A stretch of 7,500 nucleotides of DNA from PWND01 sp964601515 (lineage in GTDB: Bacteria > Bacteroidota > Bacteroidia > Bacteroidales > UBA7960), in assembly GCA_964601515.1 (NCBI GenBank), contig CAZRNU010000143.1:1-7500 (forward strand), in the 5' to 3' direction. A program made the translations under genes and the position numbers. The notes under the pieces were generated by a model. It saw only the letters and a list, made by a program, of their open reading frames with translations, did no database searches and was not told the DNA's origin. Positions 1 through 6,702 of the stretch are shown one piece after another; positions within the stretch are counted from its first letter, which is position 1, and the number at the start of each line of letters is the position of its first letter.

Positions 1-1428
1 AATATTCTGAAATTCTTTTGATTCTTCAGACTCCTTATAGTTTCTTCTTAAATATGTAAGAATATTTTGTTCCGGGTCGGCTACATTATAATGAGACAGA
101 ATTAGAATAATCTTTTCACAGCTGTCTAAATCCAGCCTTTTTGATTCGCCTAAACTATTTAAAAAGAAAATGTTTTCTTTTTCCAGCACTTTTCTGGTGT
201 CTTTATACTTTACAACGTAATCTCTGTTATAATAATATGAGAAAGAAATCCAATGATAATCTGCAGAGCCTATTGTAATTGAGTTTTCGCACTTAATCTC
301 ATTATAATACTCCGAAAGCCTTGCCCAATCTTCGTTTTTTGGAGTTTTGAAATTTAGTTTGTGAAACGAAAAAGCTATAAATGCAAATAATAAAATGACT
401 TTGAGCAGCATTGGGAATTTTTTGTGGGATGCTATGTAGGGTATAAGTATGTATAATGCAATTGTTGAATATAGTACATAGCGGTGTATAAATCTTGGGT
501 TGAAATAAAGTGAAACCAGGAAGAGGCACACAACAGGTATTACTAGCCACAAAATTAGGAGACCAACTTTCCTAATAGTTTCCTGTTTTGTATTTCGTAT
601 TGATTTTCTCATAAAGAAAAACACTATGGAAAGCAGTAAAATAATTATCAGAATGAATGTTGGTGCTTTATTTCCAAACAAGAAAAACATATTGAAAAAG
701 TCTTTAATCTTTGGAATTGGAAGCCATATTGTTCCTCCGCTTTCCAGCCAACTGTTATTTATAACCCAAAAACTCAGCAGGAAAACCGGGATAATTATTG
801 ATAATAATCCCTGAATCATTCTTATTCGTGAATTATAATAGAACAGTAGAAATATTCCCTGAGCAACGAAAATAAAAATTGAAGTTAGGTGAGTGTAAAG
901 CAATACGGTATTAATAAGTATTAGAAAAACAGTTTTGAGCCAGTCAGGTTTTTTGATAATTTCAAGCAGCAGGAAAAATGATGCAGTAACAAGAAGAGAT
1001 ACCAGAGTATAACTTCTTATTTCGTGGGAGTAATAAAACTGAAGGTGAGAAACCGAAAACAATAAACAGGCAAAAACTGCGGTAAATACATTAAAATGTC
1101 TTTTAGCCATGAAGAAAATAACAGGAATTGTTGCTGCACTGATAACTATTGATAGAAATCTGGTTGCAAATACACCATGTCCAAACAAATCCATCCAATA
1201 GCTCAGCAAAATTGTGTAAACAGGAGCATTGGGGTACCTCAAAGAATGAAGTATTATATCTTTTGTAGATTCAAGCGACATCAAAATTTGCGATGCCTCA
1301 TCTAGCCACAAAGAAGAAAATGTAACGTGTAAGCTTTTAACAAAAATGTTTATGGCTACTAACACTAGAATAAACGGCCAGGGCTTATCTGAAATGTAGT
1401 TTAATGCTTTTGTGATTGATTTTTCCAT
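1..1428 (-). CDS. GT39-type (PMT/ArnT-like) integral membrane glycosyltransferase, C-terminus cut by window edge
   Basis: I translated this frame by hand: it is open for 476 codons from the ATG at 1428 to base 1, with no stop, so the C-terminus lies outside the window. The protein has about eight or more hydrophobic segments (for example residues 17-33, 91-108, 114-128, 140-157, 165-180, 207-223, 257-273, 288-308, 341-355). After the first segment comes W-L-D-E-A (41-45), the acidic pair at the start of the first periplasmic loop that serves as catalytic base in GT-C enzymes of the PMT/ArnT type. S-H-E-I-R-S-Y (134-140) matches the second conserved loop motif, and N-P-R-F-I-H-R-Y (310-317) the later Arg/Tyr motif. 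A soluble tail with E-D-W (367-369) follows. By family, such enzymes transfer a sugar from a polyprenyl-phosphate donor to a lipid or protein acceptor on the outer face of the inner membrane; the acceptor here is unknown. It lies 41 nt behind the GIN lipoprotein gene and may be its operon partner. No earlier in-frame ATG was seen back to the upstream stop. Confidence 0.85.
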   Translation of the reverse strand, partial: MEKSITKALNYISDKPWPFILVLVAINIFVKSLHVTFSSLWLDEASQILMSLESTKDIILHSLRYPNAPVYTILLSYWMDLFGHGVFATRFLSIVISAATIPVIFFMAKRHFNVFTAVFACLLFSVSHLQFYYSHEIRSYTLVSLLVTASFFLLLEIIKKPDWLKTVFLILINTVLLYTHLTSIFIFVAQGIFLLFYYNSRIRMIQGLLSIIIPVFLLSFWVINNSWLESGGTIWLPIPKIKDFFNMFFLFGNKAPTFILIIILLLSIVFFFMRKSIRNTKQETIRKVGLLILWLVIPVVCLFLVSLYFNPRFIHRYVLYSTIALYILIPYIASHKKFPMLLKVILLFAFIAFSFHKLNFKTPKNEDWARLSEYYNEIKCENSITIGSADYHWISFSYYYNRDYVVKYKDTRKVLEKENIFFLNSLGESKRLDLDSCEKIILILSHYNVADPEQNILTYLRRNYKESEESKEFQNI

Positions 1429-1440
1429 AAAGTCGTAATT

Positions 1441-1465
1441 TGTAAACCTTTTATAATGGTTTATA
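1441..1465. repeat. Small intergenic hairpin between GIN lipoprotein and GT39 genes
   Basis: TAAACC at 1443-1448 is the exact reverse complement of GGTTTA at 1458-1463, with a 9-nt AT-rich loop between. One further outer pair (1441/1465) forms if the 1442/1464 position is tolerated. It fills most of the 41-nt gap between the two minus-strand genes. No T-run follows on the minus strand, so it is not a standard intrinsic terminator. It could be an mRNA processing or attenuation element, or chance in AT-rich DNA. Confidence 0.3.
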
Positions 1466-1469
1466 CATC

Positions 1470-2252
1470 CTAATCTATCTTGTAAATTCCGCCTTCGCCG
1501 TATTTGCCAACTAGTCTTATTGCCGGATCTCCCTTGTAATATACATTGCCGTGCATGTGGATTTCAGTAATAATGGTGTCTTTGGCATTTATGTATGCGT
1601 TGTTGTTGCTCATGTGATTTATATAAACGATATTGCAATTCATGTTTAAAGAATTTACAACGCCTAAACCTCCGTTAAAAATGCCAAGATACACAATTTT
1701 TTTACCATAGAAGTTTACATCGGCTGTTCCCGACTGATAACTTAATGTTACATGCCTCGTTGCTGATTCTATTTTAACATTACCGTGCCCCTCTATAATT
1801 CTAAGTCGAAAAAGATTTCCTTCTATTGGCGACATTGTTTCGATTTTGCCATGTCCGCGGTATTCAATTCTTTCCAGCGTTTTTGCATTTAAATGAACCT
1901 CAATTGGCTTTTTGTGGTCTCTGAAAATATTACATACATTCAAGTTTTTTATGTAAAGAATAGTGTCAATAATTTCTGTCTCAATATTTTCTATCAAGTT
2001 TTCTCCTGCATATACTCTTGCAAAATTAAAGCTGTCGGGATATATGTATAAATCAATATTGTCTGTTAAAAATATTGTTTTAAAATCTCCAATTTCTCTA
2101 TCTTCCCAAACTAACTCCCCTGTGTTTTTAAAGCAATCGTCAGGATAGCCTGAGTCGCACGAATTCAAAAGAATTGTCGCTGTAAAAACCAATATAAAGC
2201 AACTTTTTACAATTGCAATTGAAAAAACATTATGTTTCTTTATTCTGATCAT
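1470..2252 (-). CDS. GIN-domain (DUF2807, putative auto-transporter adhesin head) lipoprotein
   Basis: The 260-aa protein starts with a basic stretch and a hydrophobic segment (11-30) ending in a lipobox, L-N-S-C, with Cys32 as the predicted lipid-anchored residue. It is therefore probably an envelope lipoprotein. From about residue 52 to the end it has the layout of the GIN/DUF2807 family: an opening strand (R-E-I-G-D-F-K-T-I-F-L), then N-L-I-E-N-I-E-T-E (85-93), K-P-I-E-V-H-L (115-121), and a run of short beta rungs with glycine turns: G-H-G (133-135), G-H-G (155-157), S-G-T (174-176), G-G-L-G (194-197) and H-G-N (234-236). It closes on Y-Y-K-G-D-P (238-243) and G-E-G-G-I-Y-K (252-258). The family forms a right-handed beta-helix-like fold; its biochemical role is not established and the adhesin label is only putative. 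The ATG at 2252-2250 directly follows the TAG of the PagL-like gene, so translation is probably coupled. Family call firm, function unknown. Confidence 0.8.
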   Translation of the reverse strand: MIRIKKHNVFSIAIVKSCFILVFTATILLNSCDSGYPDDCFKNTGELVWEDREIGDFKTIFLTDNIDLYIYPDSFNFARVYAGENLIENIETEIIDTILYIKNLNVCNIFRDHKKPIEVHLNAKTLERIEYRGHGKIETMSPIEGNLFRLRIIEGHGNVKIESATRHVTLSYQSGTADVNFYGKKIVYLGIFNGGLGVVNSLNMNCNIVYINHMSNNNAYINAKDTIITEIHMHGNVYYKGDPAIRLVGKYGEGGIYKID

Positions 2253-3344
2253 CTAAAAAACCTTATATCCAATGCCTAATTCAAAAAATTGAGCTGTAAA
2301 AAACTGTGTTTTCAAACTTATATTAAAAACAATTTTATCATTCATTGTATGCCTGAACCCAACCCTGTGATAAAAAAGATTATCCTGAAAATTATACTTG
2401 TCGTAAACATAAACTCCTTTGTGCAAAAAGAAAGCATTTTTCCCGAAATCCATTTGAAACGCAAAATAAACACCATGGTTTATATGCCATTGAATGTGCT
2501 CACTTTCTCTTTCAACTACATGCGACAGTAAATGTCTGTTGTTGTGATAGTAAAAGAAATCATAGCCTAATCCTATTCTGTATTTTTGATTAATTGGCAA
2601 AGAATAAACACTCGTAATGCCGGCTCTGGGACTCATTTTACTTCCCGAAGGATATGATGCCGCCATGCCTCCAAATGCCAAAATCAGCAAATCTTTACTG
2701 CGATTGTTTTTATATTCTGTTAAATCATTTTCTGCTTGCAAATAATTATTCTTGTCTATCGAAAAGCCTAGCTTTACTGCCGGAATATTAAGTCCTCTGT
2801 TGGGTGTGTTTGTTCTTCCATTACTGTAATGCGAAAACCCAATCCCCAATACTGTACTGTATTTCTTTGCAATAATAAATTCATTCTCAAATACAATGTT
2901 AACAGCCAAATTAAGATGCGAACTAATTGCTGTGTTTCGGTAATTTTCCGTGTAATTGTATTTTTTTGTCAGATAACCTATCCCTACAGCATATCTTGCA
3001 TTTAAACGATAGGATTTTGTGTTGATGAAATTAAACTTAATGTGTGGCATTACCGTATATGCATCTCCCAACACTTCAGGATATCCTAGCCCTGAATATG
3101 AAAAATCAATTCCTAAGTACGGATATCTGTACAATTGATGCCATTCTTTATTCCCCCTTGTTTTTCCTGAAATGGATATATGATAAGATGGAAACCAACC
3201 TTGATACAAATGCGGCATATCTTCATTATGTGGTGCAACAAATCCATAATGGTATGAAGCTTCTGCATTTGTAAAGAAATTATTTTGCGAAAAAAGGCAA
3301 TAACAATATAATATCAATAATATTGTAATGGCTGCTTTTTTCAT
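2253..3344 (-). CDS. PagL-like outer-membrane acyloxyacyl hydrolase / lipid A 3-O-deacylase family protein
   Basis: The 363-aa protein has a signal peptide (1-19, cleavage near F-S-Q) and ends in an aromatic-rich strand with a terminal Phe (G-I-G-Y-K-V-F), as outer-membrane beta-barrels do. Many alternating amphipathic strands are visible. The diagnostic site is H-Y-S-N-G at 172-176, followed by P-N-R-G-L-N at 181-186. With an offset of 46, His172, Ser174, Asn175 and Asn182 line up without gaps with His126, Ser128, Asn129 and Asn136 of Pseudomonas PagL as I remember that numbering. The third triad residue, Glu140, would fall on Asn186. PagL enzymes remove the 3-O acyl chain of lipid A from the outer membrane. 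This protein is about twice the length of classical PagL, as I recall for Bacteroidota members, so substrate and activity are uncertain. It is first in a leftward group and divergent from the tetR-efflux operon. The ATG is preceded by an A-rich leader with no strong Shine-Dalgarno. Confidence 0.75.
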   Translation of the reverse strand: MKKAAITILLILYCYCLFSQNNFFTNAEASYHYGFVAPHNEDMPHLYQGWFPSYHISISGKTRGNKEWHQLYRYPYLGIDFSYSGLGYPEVLGDAYTVMPHIKFNFINTKSYRLNARYAVGIGYLTKKYNYTENYRNTAISSHLNLAVNIVFENEFIIAKKYSTVLGIGFSHYSNGRTNTPNRGLNIPAVKLGFSIDKNNYLQAENDLTEYKNNRSKDLLILAFGGMAASYPSGSKMSPRAGITSVYSLPINQKYRIGLGYDFFYYHNNRHLLSHVVERESEHIQWHINHGVYFAFQMDFGKNAFFLHKGVYVYDKYNFQDNLFYHRVGFRHTMNDKIVFNISLKTQFFTAQFFELGIGYKVF

Positions 3345-3378
3345 ATTTTGCTTAGTCGCTTTAGGTTTATTCTGCTTG

Positions 3379-3410
3379 CGAAATTAATTGTTTTTTAAGT
3401 TGTTTTTCAA
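3379..3410 (-). promoter_or_regulatory. Candidate leftward promoter for the PagL-like gene
   Basis: Read on the minus strand, TTG (3410-3408) is followed after 21 nt by TAATTTCG (3386-3379), one base off the Bacteroidota -7 consensus TAnnTTTG. Its position about 35 bp upstream of the ATG at 3344 is suitable. The sequence is AT-rich, so a chance match is quite possible. Confidence 0.35.
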
Positions 3411-3428
3411 TTAAAAAATCTTTTTGAA

Positions 3429-3462
3429 TTTGTTGATTTTTAAAAAATATGAAATATATTTG
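3429..3462 (+). promoter_or_regulatory. Bacteroidota sigma-ABfr-type promoter of the tetR-efflux operon
   Basis: TTTG at 3429-3432 (with a second TTG at 3433-3435) is followed by an exact TAnnTTTG (TATATTTG) at 3455-3462; the spacing of 22 or 19 nt fits the primary sigma factor consensus of this phylum. Transcription would start near 3467-3470, giving a leader of about 35 nt before the ATG at 3503. Confidence 0.75.
3452..3461. promoter_or_regulatory. 10-bp palindrome overlapping the -7 element, possible operator half
   Basis: AAATATATTT is a perfect 10-bp palindrome that overlaps the -7 box, where a repressor would block RNA polymerase. It consists only of A and T in AT-rich DNA, so its significance is low without experimental or comparative support. 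Confidence 0.2.
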
Positions 3463-3472
3463 CACCAGGTAA

Positions 3473-3492
3473 ACTAAAAAAGGGTAATTAGT
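3473..3492. promoter_or_regulatory. Inverted repeat in the tetR leader, candidate TetR operator
   Basis: ACTAA (3473-3477) and TTAGT (3488-3492) form an exact inverted repeat around a 10-nt centre, just downstream of the predicted transcription start. The 20-bp overall size is reasonable for a TetR-family operator. The centre includes AAAAGGG, the only Shine-Dalgarno-like run before the regulator, so it could instead be an RNA hairpin affecting translation. The arms are short, so confidence is low. Confidence 0.3.
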
Positions 3493-3502
3493 ATATTTTT
3501 GA

Positions 3503-4108
3503 ATGGAAGATAAGAATGCCATATCAAGCAGGATTTTAAACAGTGCATCTGTTATGTTTTTCAAGTATGGATACAGTAAATCCACTGCTGACGAAATAGC
3601 ACGCGAAGCCGGTGTTTCTAAGCGTACAATGTATAAATATTATCCTGGCAAATCGAATATCCTTGAGCATCTTATTGACATGAAAATAAGTTTATTGCAC
3701 CGGCAAATGCAAGATATTCTCAATTCTGAATCTGATTTTCCTGAAAAACTTAAAAAGTCTGTCTCAACTGTTACCGCAACTTTGCAGGAAATTAATCGCG
3801 ACTTTTTAGATGATATAAGAAAGAGTGTTCCTGAAATCTGGAAAAAAATTTCTGACTATAAGAAAGAGCTTGTGGAAAAGTATTATACCAAAATTCTGCT
3901 TGAAGGAAAGAAATCAGGCCATTTTAAAAAGAATATAAATATTGGTGTAGCAGTATTGCTGATGATGAATGCAATGGAGCTTATAATCAATCCTCCTGAT
4001 AAAGGTGCTTTGCCTTTGGAGATTGAAAAACATGTGCCTGCAAAATCTGAAGTTCTTTTTGATGAAGTTCTGGAATTAATTTATAACGGGATTCTTGTTA
4101 ATGGTTAA
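3503..4108 (+). CDS. TetR/AcrR-family transcriptional regulator, probable repressor of the efflux operon
   Basis: The 201-aa length is typical of the family. The N-terminus is a classic TetR DNA-binding domain: helix 1 around residues 6-22, then T-A-D-E-I-A-R-E-A-G-V-S (28-39) and K-R-T-M-Y-K-Y-Y-P-G-K (40-50), matching the family pattern A-x-x-A-G-V-S-x-x-x-x-Y-x-x-F-x-x-K, with Tyr in the usual Phe position. The remaining part is helical and variable, as expected for the ligand and dimer domain; the inducer cannot be told from sequence. The start is fixed by an in-frame TGA at 3500-3502 directly before the ATG, and the next in-frame ATG (residue 18) would cut helix 1. The only purine-rich run (AAAAGGG) lies about 18 nt upstream, rather far. 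The gene is first in the rightward operon, 23 nt before the tolC-like gene, so autoregulation plus control of the pump is the most likely role. Confidence 0.92.
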   Translation: MEDKNAISSRILNSASVMFFKYGYSKSTADEIAREAGVSKRTMYKYYPGKSNILEHLIDMKISLLHRQMQDILNSESDFPEKLKKSVSTVTATLQEINRDFLDDIRKSVPEIWKKISDYKKELVEKYYTKILLEGKKSGHFKKNINIGVAVLLMMNAMELIINPPDKGALPLEIEKHVPAKSEVLFDEVLELIYNGILVNG

Positions 4109-4131
4109 TGTAATTTGAAAAATAAAACAAA

Positions 4132-5616
4132 ATGAAAATTAAATCGACTCTAATACTTCTGGCATTAATCTTTATACTTAAACTGAATGTATATTCACAA
4201 AGGGTTTTAACTTTGGAAGAGGCTGTATCGTTGGCGATTGAACATAATCTGGGTATAAAAATTTCTAAAGAATACGCCGGTGCTGCAACTTCTATCAGGA
4301 AGGCTTCTTATACAAAATTTTTCCCAAGTGTTGATATTACAGCTAATTATACAAGACTAAACAAGCAATTTAATTTTTTGCAGGATGACATGCTGCTGCC
4401 GGTAATTCCAATTAGTGCAATTGATCCAATTACAGGAGAAGTTGATCCTAACAGATTGTTCGATCCTGAAATTACACCTCCACCAACAGGTGTGGTTTTT
4501 AAGCCCAATTCTAATGAGTACTATACAGACATGTATGGGAATCCTGTTTTTTACAGATACATGTGGTTGCCTCAGAATATGGCAAATATTGGGAAGAAAA
4601 ACACATATATGGCTAATGTAGGGCTTACTCAGCCTATATTTACCGGTGGTAAGATAAAAGCCCAGTATAATATTGCAAAATACTTTGAAAGTATTGCCGA
4701 TAATGAAAGTAAATTAAGAGTTGCAGAAACTATTATTGAAACAAAAGAATTATTCTACACTTTGTTAAGTCTCCAGGAGAAAGTTCAGTTGGCTCAAAAA
4801 TACAAGGAGATGCTTGAAAAGCTTTTATCAGATGTTGAAAATTATTTCGAAGAAGGTTTTGTTTTGCATAATGATTTATTGAAAGTTAAGGTAAAGCTAA
4901 ATGAAGCCGAACTTCTTCTTCTTAAGGCAAATAATGGGGTTAGTCTTGCTTCTGCTGCATTAAACAGAAATCTTGGTTTGCCTTTGGGTGAAAAGATTAT
5001 AGTAAGTCACAACTTGCAAATGTCAGAGATATTTTCATCTGTAGATAATTTGATTGAGGAAGCATTGTTAAATCGTCCGGAGTTGGCTATGGCAAATGAC
5101 TTTGTGGGAATATCACAATCATCTGAAAAAATGGCTAAAGCAAGGTATTATCCTGATGTGATATTTTCTGCTAATTATTTCTTTGCAAATCCAAATCCAT
5201 ACAGGGGATTTGCAGATGAGTTTGGTCATGATTATGCTCTTGGCATAACAATGAAAATTCCGGTTTACGACTGGAATGAAAAAGGTCATGTGCTTCAGGC
5301 TGTGCGTCACGGGAAGAAAGCTATGGAGCTGAAACGACAGGATGCTGTGAATCTGATTGAACTAGAGGTTACTAAGCTTTTCTATGAAATGAATGAAGCT
5401 GCTGCTAGTGTAACCCTTACTGAGAGTTCATATAATAAAGCTATGGAAAATTTGAAATTTGCTGAAAGTAAATTTGAAGAAGGTGCCGTTACATCGTCGG
5501 TTTTAATGGAAGCACAAACAATTTACAAGCAAGCATTTACGGAGTTTATTGAAGCCAAAGCAAATTACGAGCTTTCAAAAGCTCGCATGAATAAGGCTCT
5601 AGGTAGAATGCCGTAG
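4132..5616 (+). CDS. TolC-family outer-membrane efflux channel
   Basis: The 494-aa protein has a signal peptide (1-23, ending Y-S-Q) and the duplicated outer-membrane efflux protein architecture. Repeat 1 opens with L-T-L-E-E-A-V-S-L-A-I-E-H-N (26-39) and has strands F-P-S-V-D-I-T-A-N-Y (64-73) and T-Q-P-I-F-T-G-G-K (166-174). Repeat 2 opens with N-L-I-E-E-A-L-L-N-R-P-E-L near residue 306 and has Y-Y-P-D-V-I-F-S-A-N-Y and I-P-V-Y-D-W-N-E. Long heptad-like helical stretches (about 180-260 and 405-490) form the periplasmic tunnel. Such trimers are the exit duct of tripartite exporters. About 85 residues lie between the two strands of repeat 1, much more than between those of repeat 2, giving a large Pro- and Tyr-rich putative external loop. 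The gene precedes the adaptor and pump, supporting a dedicated channel. Confidence 0.93.
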   Translation: MKIKSTLILLALIFILKLNVYSQRVLTLEEAVSLAIEHNLGIKISKEYAGAATSIRKASYTKFFPSVDITANYTRLNKQFNFLQDDMLLPVIPISAIDPITGEVDPNRLFDPEITPPPTGVVFKPNSNEYYTDMYGNPVFYRYMWLPQNMANIGKKNTYMANVGLTQPIFTGGKIKAQYNIAKYFESIADNESKLRVAETIIETKELFYTLLSLQEKVQLAQKYKEMLEKLLSDVENYFEEGFVLHNDLLKVKVKLNEAELLLLKANNGVSLASAALNRNLGLPLGEKIIVSHNLQMSEIFSSVDNLIEEALLNRPELAMANDFVGISQSSEKMAKARYYPDVIFSANYFFANPNPYRGFADEFGHDYALGITMKIPVYDWNEKGHVLQAVRHGKKAMELKRQDAVNLIELEVTKLFYEMNEAAASVTLTESSYNKAMENLKFAESKFEEGAVTSSVLMEAQTIYKQAFTEFIEAKANYELSKARMNKALGRMP

Positions 5617-5617
5617 G

Positions 5618-5654
5618 GATTTGTAAGATTGAAGATTTGTAAGATTGAAGATTT
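5618..5654 (+). repeat. 16-bp tandem direct repeat between the tolC-like and adaptor genes
   Basis: GATTTGTAAGATTGAA occurs twice back to back (5618-5633 and 5634-5649), followed by a partial third copy (GATTTA, 5650-5655 approximately). The array occupies most of the 55-nt gap after the tolC-like stop. The copies are identical, which suggests a recent slippage duplication. It contains no clear promoter or terminator. Confidence 0.85.
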
Positions 5655-5671
5655 ATATTAAAAATTGAAAT

Positions 5672-6691
5672 ATGAGAACAGTAAAGATTTTAATTCCATG
5701 TGTTTTGTTTTTTATTTCATGTGGAAATAATAATGAAAAAGTTTCAGTTGCAGACGAAAGTGTAAATGTTACTGTATTTAAGGCCGAACAAAGATATCAC
5801 AGGGAGGTTTTTGAATATTCTGCTACATTAAAGCCATTCAGAGAAGCAAATCTAGGAGCTACCATTCCGGGAAAGGTGGAGAAAATAAGAATTCCCAAGG
5901 GTGGCTTCGCTAAGGAGGGCGATATTGTTGTTGAAATGTCGGCGGAGGTATTACTGATGGCTCAGATTGAAAAAGATGCAATAGAGAAAGATTATAACAG
6001 GGTTGCAAGGTTAAGAGAAAAAGGATCAGTTACTCAACAAGATTACGACCATGTTTTGGCTAAATATGAAGCTTCTAAATCAAAGGTCGAACTATTTGAA
6101 AACAATACCAGGATTAAAGCTCCTTTTTCAGGCATTATAGCCGAATATCTGGTTAAAGAGGGCGAGAATTTTATGTTTTCTCCGGGTCTTGAGCTCGGGT
6201 TGTCGCATACCAGCGGCATTGTAAGGCTTGTTCAAATAAATCCGTTAATTGCTTCATTCAATGTTAATGAAAAAGATATAAGACATTTTAGAAAGGGAAT
6301 GAATGCTGAAATATGGTTGGATGCATTTCCAGGCAATACTTTTAATGCAGAGATTATTCAGATTGGCCCAATGATTTCAACTTTGTCGCGAACAGCTGAA
6401 GTTCAGGTTCAACTTCCAAATAATGATGGAAAGTTGATGCCCGGAATGTTTGCCAGGGTGAAGGTTGAATTGCCCGGAGATACTCTTGTTTTTGTGCCTC
6501 GCCATGCAGTTATAGAAGTTGATAATGGGTTTTTTGTTTGGGTTGTTGAAAATAATATTGCAAAAAAGAAAATAGTTGTACCGGTACTTACAAAACATGG
6601 ATTTACTGCAATTGAAAATATTGCTGCCGGAGAAAAGGTTGTGGTTGCCGGAATTAACAGGCTTTCGGAAGGAATAAAAGTTAACGAATAA
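5672..6691 (+). CDS. RND efflux periplasmic adaptor (HlyD/MFP family), lipoprotein
   Basis: The 339-aa protein starts with a lipoprotein signal ending F-I-S-C, with Cys17 as the likely lipid anchor, followed by a polar Asn-rich linker. The membrane fusion protein layout follows in order: first half of the barrel-sandwich (lipoyl-like) domain about 59-90 (A-T-I-P-G-K-V-E-K-I and K-E-G-D-I-V), an alpha-helical hairpin about 92-145 (G-S-V-T-Q-Q-D-Y-D at 118-126), the second lipoyl half R-I-K-A-P-F-S-G-I-I-A-E (147-158), a beta-barrel about 188-265 including K-L-M-P-G-M-F-A-R-V (254-263), and a membrane-proximal domain from about 270 (F-V-P-R-H-A-V). It would bridge the RND pump and the TolC channel in the periplasm. 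The helical hairpin is short, as in the smaller adaptors of this phylum. It lies 55 nt after the channel gene and 11 nt before the pump gene, so it should share their transcript. Confidence 0.93.
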   Translation: MRTVKILIPCVLFFISCGNNNEKVSVADESVNVTVFKAEQRYHREVFEYSATLKPFREANLGATIPGKVEKIRIPKGGFAKEGDIVVEMSAEVLLMAQIEKDAIEKDYNRVARLREKGSVTQQDYDHVLAKYEASKSKVELFENNTRIKAPFSGIIAEYLVKEGENFMFSPGLELGLSHTSGIVRLVQINPLIASFNVNEKDIRHFRKGMNAEIWLDAFPGNTFNAEIIQIGPMISTLSRTAEVQVQLPNNDGKLMPGMFARVKVELPGDTLVFVPRHAVIEVDNGFFVWVVENNIAKKKIVVPVLTKHGFTAIENIAAGEKVVVAGINRLSEGIKVNE

Positions 6692-6702
6692 ACTAAATAG
6701 AT

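Larger units (their letters stand above)
3345..3502. promoter_or_regulatory. Divergent control region between the PagL-like gene and the tetR-efflux operon
   Basis: This 158-bp, strongly AT-rich gap separates two divergent start codons and carries no credible ORF of its own. It holds a consensus Bacteroidota promoter facing right, a weaker candidate facing left, and two short palindromic elements near the rightward transcription start (listed separately). TetR-family regulators usually bind next to their own gene, so operators are expected here; that is inference, since no known operator sequence is recognised. Confidence 0.65.

Noticed and set aside
302..550. 82-codon minus-strand ORF
   Set aside because: It is an out-of-frame shadow within the much longer GT39-type coding frame, whose translation has clear family motifs across this stretch.
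626..814. 62-codon plus-strand ORF
   Set aside because: It lies antisense to the membrane glycosyltransferase gene, with no family features and no promoter.
3367..3585. 72-codon minus-strand ORF spanning the divergent control region
   Set aside because: It overlaps the well-supported tetR start and the consensus promoter; its composition is only Lys/Ile/Phe-rich AT-biased sequence with no recognisable domain.
4109..4117. TAATTTG-like sequence before the tolC-like gene as an internal promoter
   Set aside because: It is one base short of the TAnnTTTG layout and has no -33 element checked at proper spacing; the 23-nt gap is better read as intra-operon spacing.
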